From the NCBI GenBank assembly GCA_018401435.1, contig JAGYJW010000009.1, positions 1 through 64,000 on the forward strand: 64,000 nucleotides of DNA. The letters are read 5' to 3'. Both the position numbers and the translations under genes were made by a program. The notes under the pieces are model-generated. The model was given only the letters and a program-made list of their open reading frames with translations, made no database searches and was not told the DNA's origin. Position 1 is the stretch's first letter. Each line of letters opens with the position of its first letter. Source of the DNA: Deltaproteobacteria bacterium. Lineage in GTDB: Bacteria > Myxococcota_A > UBA796 > UBA2385. Positions 9,606-18,300 of this stretch are shown here, one piece after another.

Positions 9606-10397
9606 TTAGAGGACCTTGGCTTCGTCGCGCAGCAGGCGCACGAGCTCGGCGGCGGTAGAGGCGGCGTCGCCCTGCAGGATGCGACCGGCCGGGCGGGCCG
9701 GGGGCAGGCTGAAGCCAGCGAGCTTGACCTTGGCGCCAGCGCCACCGGCCTGGTCGGCCGAGAGGCCCAGGTCGGCGAGGCTCTTCACCGGGTAGCTCTT
9801 GCGCTTGGCCTGCATGATGCCGCGCAGGCTGGCGTAGCGGGGCTCATTCAGGCCCTTATCGGTGGAGATCACCACCGGCAGCGCGCCTTCGACGATGTCG
9901 CGGGAGCCGCTACCGGCGTCGCGCCAGGCCTTGAAACCCGTGTCGCTCAGTTCGAGCTGGTCCACCACCAGGACCTGGGCCCAACCCAGGGTCTCGGCGA
10001 TCATCGCGGGCACCTGGGCGTTGTCGGTGTCGATCGCCTGCTTGCCGGCGAGGATGACGTCGCAGCCGTCGGCCTTGGCGGCGGCGGCCAGGGCCCGCGC
10101 GATGCCCAGGCTGTCTGCGCCGGCGAGGGCCGCATCGTCGATGCGCACGGCGTCGCTGGCACCGCGGGCCAGGGCGTCCTTGATGCGCTGGTCGGCGTCG
10201 GCGCCGCCCACCGAGTAGACGATGACGGCCGAGGCCGCCTTGCTGTCCAGCAGGCGCAGGCCGGCTTCAAGGGCGAACTCGTCGTAGGGGTTGATCTCCC
10301 ACTTGACGTCCGAAAGGTCCACGCCGCTGCCATCGGCGTTGATCTTGATGCGGCTGTCAGACGCGGGGACCTGCTTCAGGCAGACTCCGATCTTCAC
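9606..10397 (-). CDS. etfB: electron transfer flavoprotein beta subunit
   Basis: A 263-residue, full-length EtfB. It begins MKIGVCLKQVPASDSRIKI and contains the ETF-beta signature region with VILAGKQAIDTDNAQVPAMI (AMP-binding loop) and a recognition loop around LNEPRYASLRGIMQAKRK. It pairs with EtfA as electron acceptor for acyl-CoA dehydrogenases in beta-oxidation; an acyl-CoA dehydrogenase and a thiolase are encoded elsewhere in the window. It lies 26 bases upstream of etfA and 69 bases downstream of a TetR-type regulator, all on the minus strand, so a tetR-etfB-etfA operon is likely. Confidence 0.95.
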   Translation of the reverse strand: MKIGVCLKQVPASDSRIKINADGSGVDLSDVKWEINPYDEFALEAGLRLLDSKAASAVIVYSVGGADADQRIKDALARGASDAVRIDDAALAGADSLGIARALAAAAKADGCDVILAGKQAIDTDNAQVPAMIAETLGWAQVLVVDQLELSDTGFKAWRDAGSGSRDIVEGALPVVISTDKGLNEPRYASLRGIMQAKRKSYPVKSLADLGLSADQAGGAGAKVKLAGFSLPPARPAGRILQGDAASTAAELVRLLRDEAKVL

Positions 10398-10466
10398 GGG
10401 CTCCTCCAGGGAGGTGGGGATGGTGAATCGGGGCGCACCGGAGATCCGGCCGCGCCCGGGGCGGGG

Positions 10467-11099
10467 CTAACGGGCCGACGTGGCCAGCATCCCCCTCAGA
10501 AAGACATCGACGACCTGGTCGGCGGCCTGGTCCAGGTTGAAGCGGTCCCGCTTTCGCGAGAGCACCCACTGCATGGACAGCTCGTCCAAGGCGCCAAAGA
10601 AGGCCCACTTGACGATGAAGGGGTCCACATCGCCGTGGATCTGGCCGCTCGCCTGGCCAGCGTGCACCAGCTGTTCGAAGACGCTGAGGTACTGCCAGAG
10701 CTTCTCGGGCCGGTAGTCGTGCAAGAAGCGCGTGCTCTGGCGCAGCTCGACCTGAAGCACCTGGGCCAGGGCCGGGTAGGTCCGCAGCTGCAAGAAGTGG
10801 AAGCGGGCATAGGCCCGCATGCGGTCGAGGGGGTCCTGCAGGCCGGAGAGGGCGTCGCCGAGATCGTCGAGCAGCTTCTCCATCTTCTCTTCGAAGATGG
10901 TGAGCAGCAGGTCCTCTTTATTGCGAAAATACAGGTAGATCGTTCCATCTGCCACGCCGGCACCGCGAGCGATGTCGGAGATGCGCGCCGAACGGTAGCC
11001 CTTGTCGGCAAAGACCTGCACGGCCGCGTCGATGATGCGGTCGCGCTTGTCCTGCCGGGTCTGGGCGCTCGGGCTGCTCTGGGTCGCCGATTCGGCCAT
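10467..11099 (-). CDS. TetR/AcrR-family repressor, FadR-like
   Basis: A 210-residue regulator from the ATG at 11099. Residues about 20-65 form a TetR HTH (RIIDAAVQVFADKGYRSARI, then GVADGTIYLYFRNKEDLL). The remainder is an all-helical ligand domain like those of FadR-type repressors that sense acyl-CoA. An in-frame start at 11138 is rejected because it falls inside a tandem TGAAT-N4-ATTCA palindrome that is best read as the operator. The gene leads into etfB and etfA, so it probably represses its own operon and releases DNA on binding a long-chain acyl-CoA. The ligand is inferred from context and operator type. Confidence 0.88.
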   Translation of the reverse strand: MAESATQSSPSAQTRQDKRDRIIDAAVQVFADKGYRSARISDIARGAGVADGTIYLYFRNKEDLLLTIFEEKMEKLLDDLGDALSGLQDPLDRMRAYARFHFLQLRTYPALAQVLQVELRQSTRFLHDYRPEKLWQYLSVFEQLVHAGQASGQIHGDVDPFIVKWAFFGALDELSMQWVLSRKRDRFNLDQAADQVVDVFLRGMLATSAR

Positions 11100-11123
11100 G
11101 GCTTCTACAACCGCCGGGGGCAC

Positions 11124-11153
11124 TGAATGCCGATTCAACTGAATGGTGATTCA
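11124..11153. promoter_or_regulatory. tandem TGAAT-N4-ATTCA operators
   Basis: Two identical-architecture palindromes, TGAATgccgATTCA (11124-11137) and TGAATggtgATTCA (11140-11153), have starts 16 bp apart, about one and a half helix turns. They lie 25 bp upstream of the TetR start. TGAAT(G)...(C)ATTCA is the core known for FadR-type TetR repressors of fatty-acid degradation, so these are the likely autoregulatory sites for tetR-etfBA. Confidence 0.7.
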
Positions 11154-11223
11154 GCGCTTAGCGGAGCCCCTCGATCCGCGCAAGCGGGGTCGCCAATCCC
11201 CGCGGCCGACGCGCCCGGTCCGC

Positions 11224-12658
11224 TCAGATCCCCAGATCCCGGGCCAGGGCTGGCACCCAATCCGGCCCCGCCCAGCCGCCCTCCTCGCGCAACATCGACA
11301 ACAGGCGGCGGGCGTCGTCGGGCTGGCCAGCGTCCCGGGCCGCCCGCGCCCACCAGGCGATATCCTCGGCAGCCAGACCCTCCTGGGGGCCGGCTTCCGC
11401 CCATGCCACCGCCTCTGTGGCCTGCCCCGACAGGACCAGGGCCTGCAGCCGCAAGCGCCGGTCCAGCGGGTGGGCATGGGGCCGCGCGCAGGCCTCGCCA
11501 AAGGCCACCGCAGCGGCCGCCGGGTCGCCCGCCAGGGCCTCCGCCTGTCCCAAGAAGTGCCAGGCATAGGCGCTCTCAGGCAAGGCATCGACCGCATCGG
11601 AGAAGAGCTGCCGGTCGTCGGCCCAGCGCCCCGCCAGCAGCAGATGCAACAGCAGAGCGGGCCCCAGCAGCGCCATGGCCATGGGGCGAGAGGGGGCGGG
11701 CAAGGCCGGCGCCAGCGCCGCCACCAGGGCCGCGAAGCCCACCAGGCCCGGGTAGGCGTAGCGCTCGGCCGCCAGGTAGCCGTGCAAGGTGGGCGGCAGC
11801 GCCAGCAGGGGTGCCGCCACCACCAGGGCGAAGCCCGCCCAGCCCAAGGCCGGCGCCTTGCGCCAGCGCAGCAGCAGGGGCCCGCCCAGCAGGACCAGCA
11901 GGCCCGCGAGCAGGCCGGTCAGGGGCACGGCGTGCAGGTCCCGCACCGGCGTCAAGGGCCAGGGAAAGACCAGGCTGCCCACCGTCCACAACAGCGCCTG
12001 CACCGCGAGCAGCCCCCTTGCCCGCCACCGCCCAGGCCGCCCCGGCGCCGGCCGCCAGGCGCAGCCCCAGGGCCAACAGCCCCGCCCCCATCCAGGCCGC
12101 GAGGGCCTTGCGGGGCGCCCGCTCCGCCGCAACGGCAAAAGGCAGGATCAACAACGCGGATTCTTTGCAGAGCAAGGCCAGCAGCGAAACCAGGCCCGCC
12201 CCCACTAGGCTGCGCCGCGCGAGCAGGGCGCCGGCGAGGCCCAAGACCACGGCGAGGGCATCGGGCAAGGCCGAGGCCCAGCCCAGCACCTCGGAGGCGA
12301 GCGGATGCAAGGCGAAGAGGGCCGCCGCCCAGGTGGCCGCAGGGGCCGGCTTGAGCAGCCGCAGGAGCAGCACCGACGCGCCCACATGGCACAGCAGCGT
12401 GAGCAGGTGCAGCGGCAGCATCCCGCCCCGCGCCAGCAGCGCCATCAGGGTCATCGCGAGGGGCCGGAAGTAGCCCACCCCGACCTCCCCTCCCCCGACC
12501 GGGCGGGTCCACAGCGCCAGCAGACCCGGCCCATCCAGGGGCGCGAGCTGGCCAAATATCAGGCTGTGATCATCCCAGACCGGCCCGCCCCCCAGGTAGG
12601 GGGCGGCCGCCAGGGCGGCGAAGAGGGCCACCCAGGTCGCCGGTCCGGGGCGCCACAT
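11224..12658 (-). CDS. TMTC-like multi-pass membrane protein with C-terminal TPR, one frameshift
   Basis: The N-terminal frame (start ATG at 12658) has G-G-P-V-W-D-D-H-S-L-I near residue 25, the acidic loop motif of GT-C glycosyltransferase-like TMTC proteins, then several membrane helices up to about residue 215. Near 12013-12020, a run of five Gs (minus strand), the reading moves to a second frame that continues with more membrane helices (LLAVQALLWTVGSLVF, AALVAALAPALPAP) and a TPR-like tail ending at 11224. One indel restores a single protein of about 477 residues. The expected activity is transfer of a sugar from a lipid donor to protein on the periplasmic side. It starts 5 bases after the transaldolase stop. 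Confidence 0.65.
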
Positions 12659-12663
12659 GGGCG

Positions 12664-13374
12664 CTAACGCCGCTTGCCGGCCGGCCCGCGGTCACCCAGC
12701 CAGCGGGTCACCCGGGCCGTGATGTCGTTGTCGGGCACCGTGGACCAGTCCTTCATGAAGGCGGCCAACCCCTTGTCGGTGAGGGGGTGGGAGATGAGCT
12801 GGTTGAGCACCTTGAAGGGCAAGGTGGCCACGTCGGCGCCGGCCAGGGCGACCTGGGTGATGTGCATGGGGTGGCGAATGCTCGCCGCCAGCACCTCGGT
12901 GCCCAGCTCGGGATAGTAGGCGTAGACCCCTACGATCTGCTCAATCAGCTGGGTGCCGTCCTCGCCCACATCGTCCAGGCGCCCGACAAAGGGCGAGATG
13001 TAGGCGGCGCCGGCCTTGGCCGCCAGCAGGGCCTGGTTGACCGAGAAGCAGAGGGTGACATTGCAGTCGATGCCCTCGTCGGCCAGCACCCGGGTGGCGG
13101 CCAGGCCCGCCCAGGTCAGGGGGATCTTGACGACCACATGCTCGCTGACCTGTGCCAGCAGCCGCCCCTCGCGGACGATGCCCTCGGTGTCGGGCGACAC
13201 GGTCTCGGCCGAGACGGGGCCCTGCACGATGTCGCAGATCTCTGCGATGGCGTCGATGAAGTCCCGGCCTTCGCGGGCGATGAGCGAGGGGTTGGTCGTG
13301 ACGCCATCGATGATGCCCCAGGAGTGGGCCTCGCGGATCTCGTCGATGTTGGCGGTGTCGAGGAAGAGCTTCAT
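12664..13374 (-). CDS. transaldolase / fructose-6-phosphate aldolase-like
   Basis: A 236-residue TalC-type small transaldolase. It begins [13 protein letters not shown] and contains GVTTNPSLI, the Schiff-base lysine in [17 protein letters not shown], and [13 protein letters not shown], all standard for the family. It moves or releases a dihydroxyacetone unit in the pentose phosphate pathway; transaldolase versus F6P aldolase activity cannot be told by eye. GGGAG lies 8 bases before this ATG, supporting independent initiation. However, there is no stop codon between it and the upstream folK frame, so a FolK-Tal fusion of 426 residues is formally encoded. Confidence 0.9.
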   Translation of the reverse strand: MKLFLDTANIDEIREAHSWGIIDGVTTNPSLIAREGRDFIDAIAEICDIVQGPVSAETVSPDTEGIVREGRLLAQVSEHVVVKIPLTWAGLAATRVLADEGIDCNVTLCFSVNQALLAAKAGAAYISPFVGRLDDVGEDGTQLIEQIVGVYAYYPELGTEVLAASIRHPMHITQVALAGADVATLPFKVLNQLISHPLTDKGLAAFMKDWSTVPDNDITARVTRWLGDRGPAGKRR

Positions 13375-13944
13375 GGCCGGGCTCCCGATGGGGGGGTGGC
13401 GCCGGTCGTAAAGCGGGGTCCTGGCCGGGGCAAGGCAGCGGTCGGGCCGGGGCAGCACCCCGACGATCCGGGGCGGGCTCCCCGGCGGCACGGCCAGCGC
13501 GCCCAAGGGCAGCCCCAGCAAGGGGTGCCACAGATCCGCTGCGACCTCCTGGGCCGGCAACAAGGCGAAGCGCCGCGATGGCAGACCGGGATGGGGCAGC
13601 GTCAGGCCCGGGCCCGGTCGCACCCGATCATCAAAGAGCAGCAGGTCGAGATCGATGGCCCGGTCTCCCCAGGGCACCGCCGGCCGCCGACCCAGGCGCC
13701 ATTCGATGGCCTTGCAGGCCGCCAGCAGGCCGCGGGCGGAGCAGCGGGTGGACACCCGCACCGCCGCGTTCAAGAAGACGCCCCGCGCCGCCCCCATGGG
13801 CCGGGTCAGGTAGATCCGGCTGGTGGCGGTGACCCGGGTGCCGGGCAAGGCGTCGAGGGCCTGCACCGCCAGCTGCAAGGCCGCCCGCCGGTCGCCCAGC
13901 GAGCTGCCCAGGCCGATGACGGCGACGTGGGGGCGGGGGCCCAA
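13375..13944 (-). CDS. folK: 6-hydroxymethyl-7,8-dihydropterin pyrophosphokinase, in frame with transaldolase
   Basis: FolK transfers pyrophosphate from ATP to the pterin in folate synthesis. Residues 8-17 ([10 protein letters not shown]) and the later A-I-E-W-R-L-G-R-R and [11 protein letters not shown] blocks are the family landmarks. The usual length is about 160 residues; here the frame runs on through a proline-rich stretch of about 30 residues and into the transaldolase without a stop. Either this is a true bifunctional fusion or an indel removed the folK stop. It is 12 bases downstream of the thiolase gene. No other folate gene is nearby. Confidence 0.85.
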
Positions 13945-13956
13945 GGGCCGCGCCGC

Positions 13957-15219
13957 TCAGGTGCAGTTGCGGATGACCAGGGACACGACGGTCTTGTCGT
14001 CGCCACCCATATTCGAGGTCAACCCCACCGAGAGGGGGCGATCGACCTGGTAGTCGCCGCAGCGGCCCTTCATCTGGCGGAAGATCTCGAGGGGCTGCTT
14101 GACCCCGGTGGCGCCGACGGGGTGGCCAAAGCCGATCAGCCCGCCGCCGGTGTTCACGGGCAGCTCGCCATCCAGGGCGGTGCGTCCGCTCGCCGCCACG
14201 CTGCCCCCCTGGCCCTTGGCCGCCAGCCCGATGGCCTCGTAGCTGAGCAGCTCCGCCACGGTGAAGCAGTCGTGAACCTCGGCCACCTGCACATCCTGGA
14301 TGCCGATGCCCGCCGAGGCATAGGCCCGGTGCACCGCGGTGCGCACGGTGCTCAGCTCCGTGGGATCGCCGTCCACAAAGAGGCTGGACACGGCGTGGCC
14401 GCTGCCGATGACCTCGGCGCAGTCCGCCATGCTGCGGCCCAGCTTCTGCAAGCCCCGCTCACTCACCAGGATCAGCGCGCTGGCCCCATCCGAGACCTGG
14501 CTGCAGTCCGACACCTTCAGGAAAGGCGCCAGCTCTTCATTCCCGAGGAAATTGGGGTTACGGCCCCCCGCCGACGCCGCCTCTTCGAAGGTCATCTTGC
14601 GGGCCTTCATGTGGGCGTTGGGGTTCAAGGCGGCGTTGGCATAGGCCTTTGCGGCGATGTGGGCGAGATCCTCGTCCGTCAGGCCGGCGCTCTCGCTGAG
14701 GGCCTTGATGCGCCGCGCGAAGAGGGCGGGAAAGGTGAAGTCGTCGATGCCGCGCTGCCGCTTGTAGTCCGCGGCCCGGGCGAGGTAGTCGCCGCCCACC
14801 CGCGCCGAGGCGGTGGTCTGGATCTCGACCCCCGCTACCAGCACGATGTCAGCCCCAGCCGCGATCGCGTCGGTGGCCGCCAGCATCGCCAGGCCGCCAG
14901 AAGCGCAGGCGCCCTCCAGGCGGGCGGCGGGCTTGCCCTCGAAGGCGGGGTTGCAGCCCACCAGGGCAGCGCCCAGGTGGCCCTGGTTCACAAAGAGCTC
15001 GCCCACGAAGTTCCCGATGTAGAGCCGATCCACCAGCGCCGGATCCACCCCGGTGTCGGCCAGCGCGCCGTCCACCGCCGCGAGCAGGGTCTCCTCCAGG
15101 CTGGGGTTCTCCCGCTTGCCGAAGTCGGGGTGCTTCTGCCAGACGAAGTCGGGGTGGCCCTTGCCGAGAAAGGGTGTGTGGGCGCCCCCAAGGATGAAGG
15201 AGCGGCGGGCGAGGGGCAT
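13957..15219 (-). CDS. thiolase-family acyl-CoA acyltransferase (SCP-x type)
   Basis: A 420-residue thiolase. The acyl-accepting Cys is at about 105 in EGACASGGLA. The C-terminal half has VAEVHDCFTVAE and NTGGGLIGFGHPVGATG, supplying the catalytic His/Cys region. The EVHDCFT form and the overall length fit the sterol carrier protein-x/lipid-transfer-type thiolases rather than biosynthetic acetyl-CoA acetyltransferases. It would cleave or condense beta-ketoacyl-CoA in fatty-acid or sterol side-chain metabolism. The ATG at 15219 has GGAG upstream; a long upstream extension of the frame is only antisense to mobB. The usual DUF35 partner is absent nearby. Confidence 0.92.
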   Translation of the reverse strand: MPLARRSFILGGAHTPFLGKGHPDFVWQKHPDFGKRENPSLEETLLAAVDGALADTGVDPALVDRLYIGNFVGELFVNQGHLGAALVGCNPAFEGKPAARLEGACASGGLAMLAATDAIAAGADIVLVAGVEIQTTASARVGGDYLARAADYKRQRGIDDFTFPALFARRIKALSESAGLTDEDLAHIAAKAYANAALNPNAHMKARKMTFEEAASAGGRNPNFLGNEELAPFLKVSDCSQVSDGASALILVSERGLQKLGRSMADCAEVIGSGHAVSSLFVDGDPTELSTVRTAVHRAYASAGIGIQDVQVAEVHDCFTVAELLSYEAIGLAAKGQGGSVAASGRTALDGELPVNTGGGLIGFGHPVGATGVKQPLEIFRQMKGRCGDYQVDRPLSVGLTSNMGGDDKTVVSLVIRNCT

Positions 15220-15336
15220 GGGGACTCCAGTGAGCAGGGGACCACGAGGGACATGCCAGATAAGGGTGCCGGATGCCCCCGGCAACCCATGCCGGGCGAG
15301 GCCGCCGGCGCGGCGCCCCCCCCCACCGGAAACGGC

Positions 15337-15837
15337 ATGCACGCCCCCTCCGCACCCGCACTCCTGGCCCTGCGCGGCCCTTCGGGGGTGGGCAAGACCA
15401 CGCTGCTCGAAGCGCTGCTGCCCGTCCTTCAAGGCCGAGGGCTGCGGGTGGGCACCCTCAAACACAGCAGTCACCCGCACCCCATCGACAGGCCGGGCAG
15501 CGACAGCCACCGCCACCTCGCGGCCGGGGCCGTCCGGGCCGCCTTTCTCAGCGGCGCGGGCCTGGCGGTCTTTGAAGCCGGCCAGCCGGATCCCGACCGG
15601 GTCTTTCAGGGCGTCTTTGCCGACTGCGAACTTGTTCTGGTAGAGGGTTGGCGGGAGCGCGCCCTGCCCTTTCTGCAGCTGCACCGCCCGGATCTGCCCA
15701 GGCCCGACGATGTGGACCCCGGGAGCCTGCGGCTGGCCTGGGTGGGCGATGCGGCCGGGCCCGGCCGGGTCCTGCCTGCCGAGGCCGGGCCCGTGGCGGA
15801 CTTCATCATGGACTGGCTGGGTTCGGGGGCGCACTGA
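15337..15837 (+). CDS. mobB: molybdopterin-guanine dinucleotide adapter protein
   Basis: A 166-residue P-loop protein. GPSGVGKTTLLEALL at residues 14-28 is the Walker A motif; RVGTLKHSSHPHPID and the later G-S-D-S-H-R...AGA block match MobB, the GTP-binding partner of MobA in making the bis-MGD form of the molybdenum cofactor. An in-frame ATG at 15253 would add 28 mostly Pro/Ala residues; the later start places Walker A at the usual distance. It is divergent from the thiolase gene, and its 3' end overlaps the convergent sulfatase gene by 32 bases. No mobA or molybdoenzyme gene is seen in the window. Confidence 0.85.
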   Translation: MHAPSAPALLALRGPSGVGKTTLLEALLPVLQGRGLRVGTLKHSSHPHPIDRPGSDSHRHLAAGAVRAAFLSGAGLAVFEAGQPDPDRVFQGVFADCELVLVEGWRERALPFLQLHRPDLPRPDDVDPGSLRLAWVGDAAGPGRVLPAEAGPVADFIMDWLGSGAH

Positions 15838-17185
15838 CCGGCACATCGGCGCCCACGGGCTCATCGTCCAGATAGCCCAGCTGTTCCAGCATCTCGCGGG
15901 TCTCCCCCGTCATGGTGCCGGCCGTGCCCTTCAAGGTGTGGGCGGGGGTGCCCGCCTCCCAGGCCAGCCGCGCATCCCGCAGCTGCAGGCGGAGCAGGGG
16001 CCGTGGGTTGGTCTCCCAGGGGTCGGCGTCCAGCTCGAAGACGGTGAAGCCATCGCCGCCGACCGACTCCGGGTCCCAGACGCCCTTCAAGCGACCGTCG
16101 GGGGACAAGGCCAGCTTTCCGGTGCGTTGGCTCACCAGCGGCAAGGGGTCGAGCCCGGTGACGGGCCAGGTGGCGTCCACTCCGGTGGCGGTGGTCAGGA
16201 TGGCGGGCACTGCGGTGGTCACCAGCGTCTCGGGCACCGGACCGGCCCCCTTCGCGATGAAGGGCACATGGGTGAGGGGCTCCCAGACCCAGCGGTCGTG
16301 GCCCCACTGACCATGCTCCCCCAGCAGCTCGCCATGGTCCGAGGTGACCACGATGACGGCGTCTTCGGCGATTGGCCCCAGGGTGGCCAGCAGCTCGCCG
16401 ATGCGGGCGTCGGTGTCCTCGACCACCGCGCGGTAGGCCTCGCGGTAGTTGTCCCGGGCCTTCTGATCGCCCTTTTCGGCGAGGCCGATGGGAAAGTCGC
16501 CCTCGGGCCCCCGGTAGCGGTTCTTGAGCTTGTGGCGCCGCGCCGTCGCCTGGGTCGGCGCCAGGGGGTGATGGGGGCCGAAGAAGTGCACATAGAGGAA
16601 GTGCCGGGCGCTGGGATCCCAGGCCTGGACCAGCTCGCCCACCAGGCCCGGCAGCGCCGCGTCATCGCTGATGCGCCAGCGCTGGAAGCCCCGCTCGAAA
16701 CCCAGCCCCTGGCGCAAGAAGGGGTTGGCGACCACGCCATGGCTGATGAAGCCGGCCTCGGTCATGACCTCTGCGAGCAGCGGCACGTCGGGCAGCGGCG
16801 GATAGCCCTCGCGGGCCTCGTCCATGAAGCGCGGAAAGGGGAAGTCCCAGCCGTGGGAGCGCACCGGCAGGCCCGAGAACATCGAGACCATCGCCGGTGC
16901 GGTCCAGGTGCTGGCGGACCAGGCCCTGCCCACCGATCCCGAGGCCGCGAGGGCGTCCAACACCGGGGTGTCCGCCTGCAGCAGCGCGTCCTGACGCAGG
17001 GTGTCAACCACAATAAGAATGGCGTGCCTGCGCGTCTTTTCGACGGACATCCACGCGGGCGAGGCCGCCCGCTCCACCGCGGGCGGCGGCGGCGAGGGCG
17101 GGGGCAAGGCGGGGGGCTCCGGGTTGGCGAAGGGCCAACCCGAACAGGCGACCAGCAGGCCGAGCAGGAGGGGGGACGTGGGCAT
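15806..17185 (-). CDS. sulfatase-fold lipoprotein (alkaline phosphatase superfamily)
   Basis: A 459-residue protein with lipoprotein signal LLGLLVACSG (Cys14), a proline-rich spacer, then a sulfatase-type hydrolase: ILIVVDTLRQDAL (metal Asp), STWTAPAMVSMFSGL around the nucleophile, HFLYVHFFGPHHPL and VIVVTSDHGELLGEHGQWGH (metal Asp/His). The nucleophile position carries Thr rather than the C-x-P-x-R formylglycine signature, so a phospho- or transferase-type activity may be as likely as true sulfatase activity. It would act in the periplasm on lipids or glycans. No maturase gene is adjacent, consistent with the lack of a formylglycine site. Confidence 0.85.
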   Translation of the reverse strand: MPTSPLLLGLLVACSGWPFANPEPPALPPPSPPPPAVERAASPAWMSVEKTRRHAILIVVDTLRQDALLQADTPVLDALAASGSVGRAWSASTWTAPAMVSMFSGLPVRSHGWDFPFPRFMDEAREGYPPLPDVPLLAEVMTEAGFISHGVVANPFLRQGLGFERGFQRWRISDDAALPGLVGELVQAWDPSARHFLYVHFFGPHHPLAPTQATARRHKLKNRYRGPEGDFPIGLAEKGDQKARDNYREAYRAVVEDTDARIGELLATLGPIAEDAVIVVTSDHGELLGEHGQWGHDRWVWEPLTHVPFIAKGAGPVPETLVTTAVPAILTTATGVDATWPVTGLDPLPLVSQRTGKLALSPDGRLKGVWDPESVGGDGFTVFELDADPWETNPRPLLRLQLRDARLAWEAGTPAHTLKGTAGTMTGETREMLEQLGYLDDEPVGADVPVSAPPNPASP

Positions 17186-17349
17186 GGGCCGGAACCGTAC
17201 AGCAAATGCTCAGGAGCCTTAACCGGTCCCCTCCCCCGCCCCGGGACCGGCAGGCTGCGGCGGGGGCGCTCGAATAGACGGCGCCCTGCCGCGTCGGCCT
17301 CCCCGCCTCTGCGCAGAGGAGGCTAGACTGCTCCCCATGGAGGTGCTTC

Positions 17350-18300
17350 GTGCCCCGCTCCCTGCCCACCGCCGCCGCCCTGGCGCTGATCCCCGGCCTC
17401 ACCGGCTGCTCCGCCCTCACCGACGCGCTCAAGGACAACATCAAGCCGCCGGTCTCGTCCATCAACCGGGTGGACCTGGTGCGCAAGCCCAGCCTGGATG
17501 AGCTGTTGAACTATAGCTGCCACAACTACCTGGGGGGCAGCAGCTCGGCCTGCGCCCTGGCCGGCTGGAACAACCCACCGCCCAAGCGCGATCTGCAGTT
17601 CAGCTTCGACGTCGTCTTCGACCTGTACAACCCCAATACGGCGGTGCCGATCCCCATGGTCGAGCTGCTGCTGGGCTTTACGGTCTTCCGGGACCAGAAC
17701 CTGGGCGCGGTCTGCGTCAGCTTCTGCGATCCCGACCAGGAGGACTGTCAGTCGGCGGGGGCCAACGTCCAAGGCGCCTGCGAGATCGACGACAACACGA
17801 CCGAGGTGGACGAGGCCAGCGACCTGGTGCCCACCGTAGACGACCTCTTGGACCTCGCCAACGACATCTCCAGCGGCGACACCGAGGCCTGGCAGTTCCG
17901 GATGATCCCCAAGGCCAGCAGCGACGACTGCCGCCCGGCCGGAGACGAGTGCGTGCAGGAGGAGCAGGACGGCCACCCCATGATGTGCTGCGGGGACGAA
18001 TGCAGCCCCATGGACAACGACGCGTGCGTGCTGGTGGAGCAGTCCAACGGAAGCACCTGCGCGGACTGCGATGGCTATACCGAGGCCCACGTGGGCTTCG
18101 ACCTGAACATCGACACCATGCTCGGCCTCTTCGAGAACCTGCTCACGGACGCCACCCAGGACTTCCTGGCCGGTCGCAACGTCAGCCTCGCCATCCCCTA
18201 CACTGCCGACGGCAGCCTCTTCTTCAACGTGCCCAACCTGGGTCGCTACGCCCTGGGCTTTGGCCCCATGCAAGACACCTGGCCCATCAGCGGTCGCTGA
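17350..18300 (+). CDS. lipoprotein with LEA/WHy-like domain
   Basis: A 316-residue lipoprotein starting with GTG behind GGAGG, signal ending G-L-T-G-C (Cys20). Around residues 78-100 the strand-rich LQFSFDVVFDLYNPNTAVPI resembles the N-P-N core of LEA-type/WHy domains. The rest is strongly acidic and cysteine-rich (VSFCDPDQEDC, MMCCGDEC, STCADCDGY), with at least twelve Cys that may form disulfides or bind metal. Similar Cys/Asp-rich lipoproteins are typical of Myxococcota; the function is unknown. It ends in a 14-base overlap with the convergent M50 protease gene. Confidence 0.75.
   Translation: MPRSLPTAAALALIPGLTGCSALTDALKDNIKPPVSSINRVDLVRKPSLDELLNYSCHNYLGGSSSACALAGWNNPPPKRDLQFSFDVVFDLYNPNTAVPIPMVELLLGFTVFRDQNLGAVCVSFCDPDQEDCQSAGANVQGACEIDDNTTEVDEASDLVPTVDDLLDLANDISSGDTEAWQFRMIPKASSDDCRPAGDECVQEEQDGHPMMCCGDECSPMDNDACVLVEQSNGSTCADCDGYTEAHVGFDLNIDTMLGLFENLLTDATQDFLAGRNVSLAIPYTADGSLFFNVPNLGRYALGFGPMQDTWPISGR

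Noticed and set aside
11100-11138. TetR start at 11138
   Set aside because: It would place coding sequence over the tandem palindromic operator; ATG 11099 gives a normal N-terminus.
12787-15837. 1016-codon plus-strand frame
   Set aside because: Only its last 166 codons (mobB) look like protein; the rest is antisense to transaldolase, folK and thiolase.
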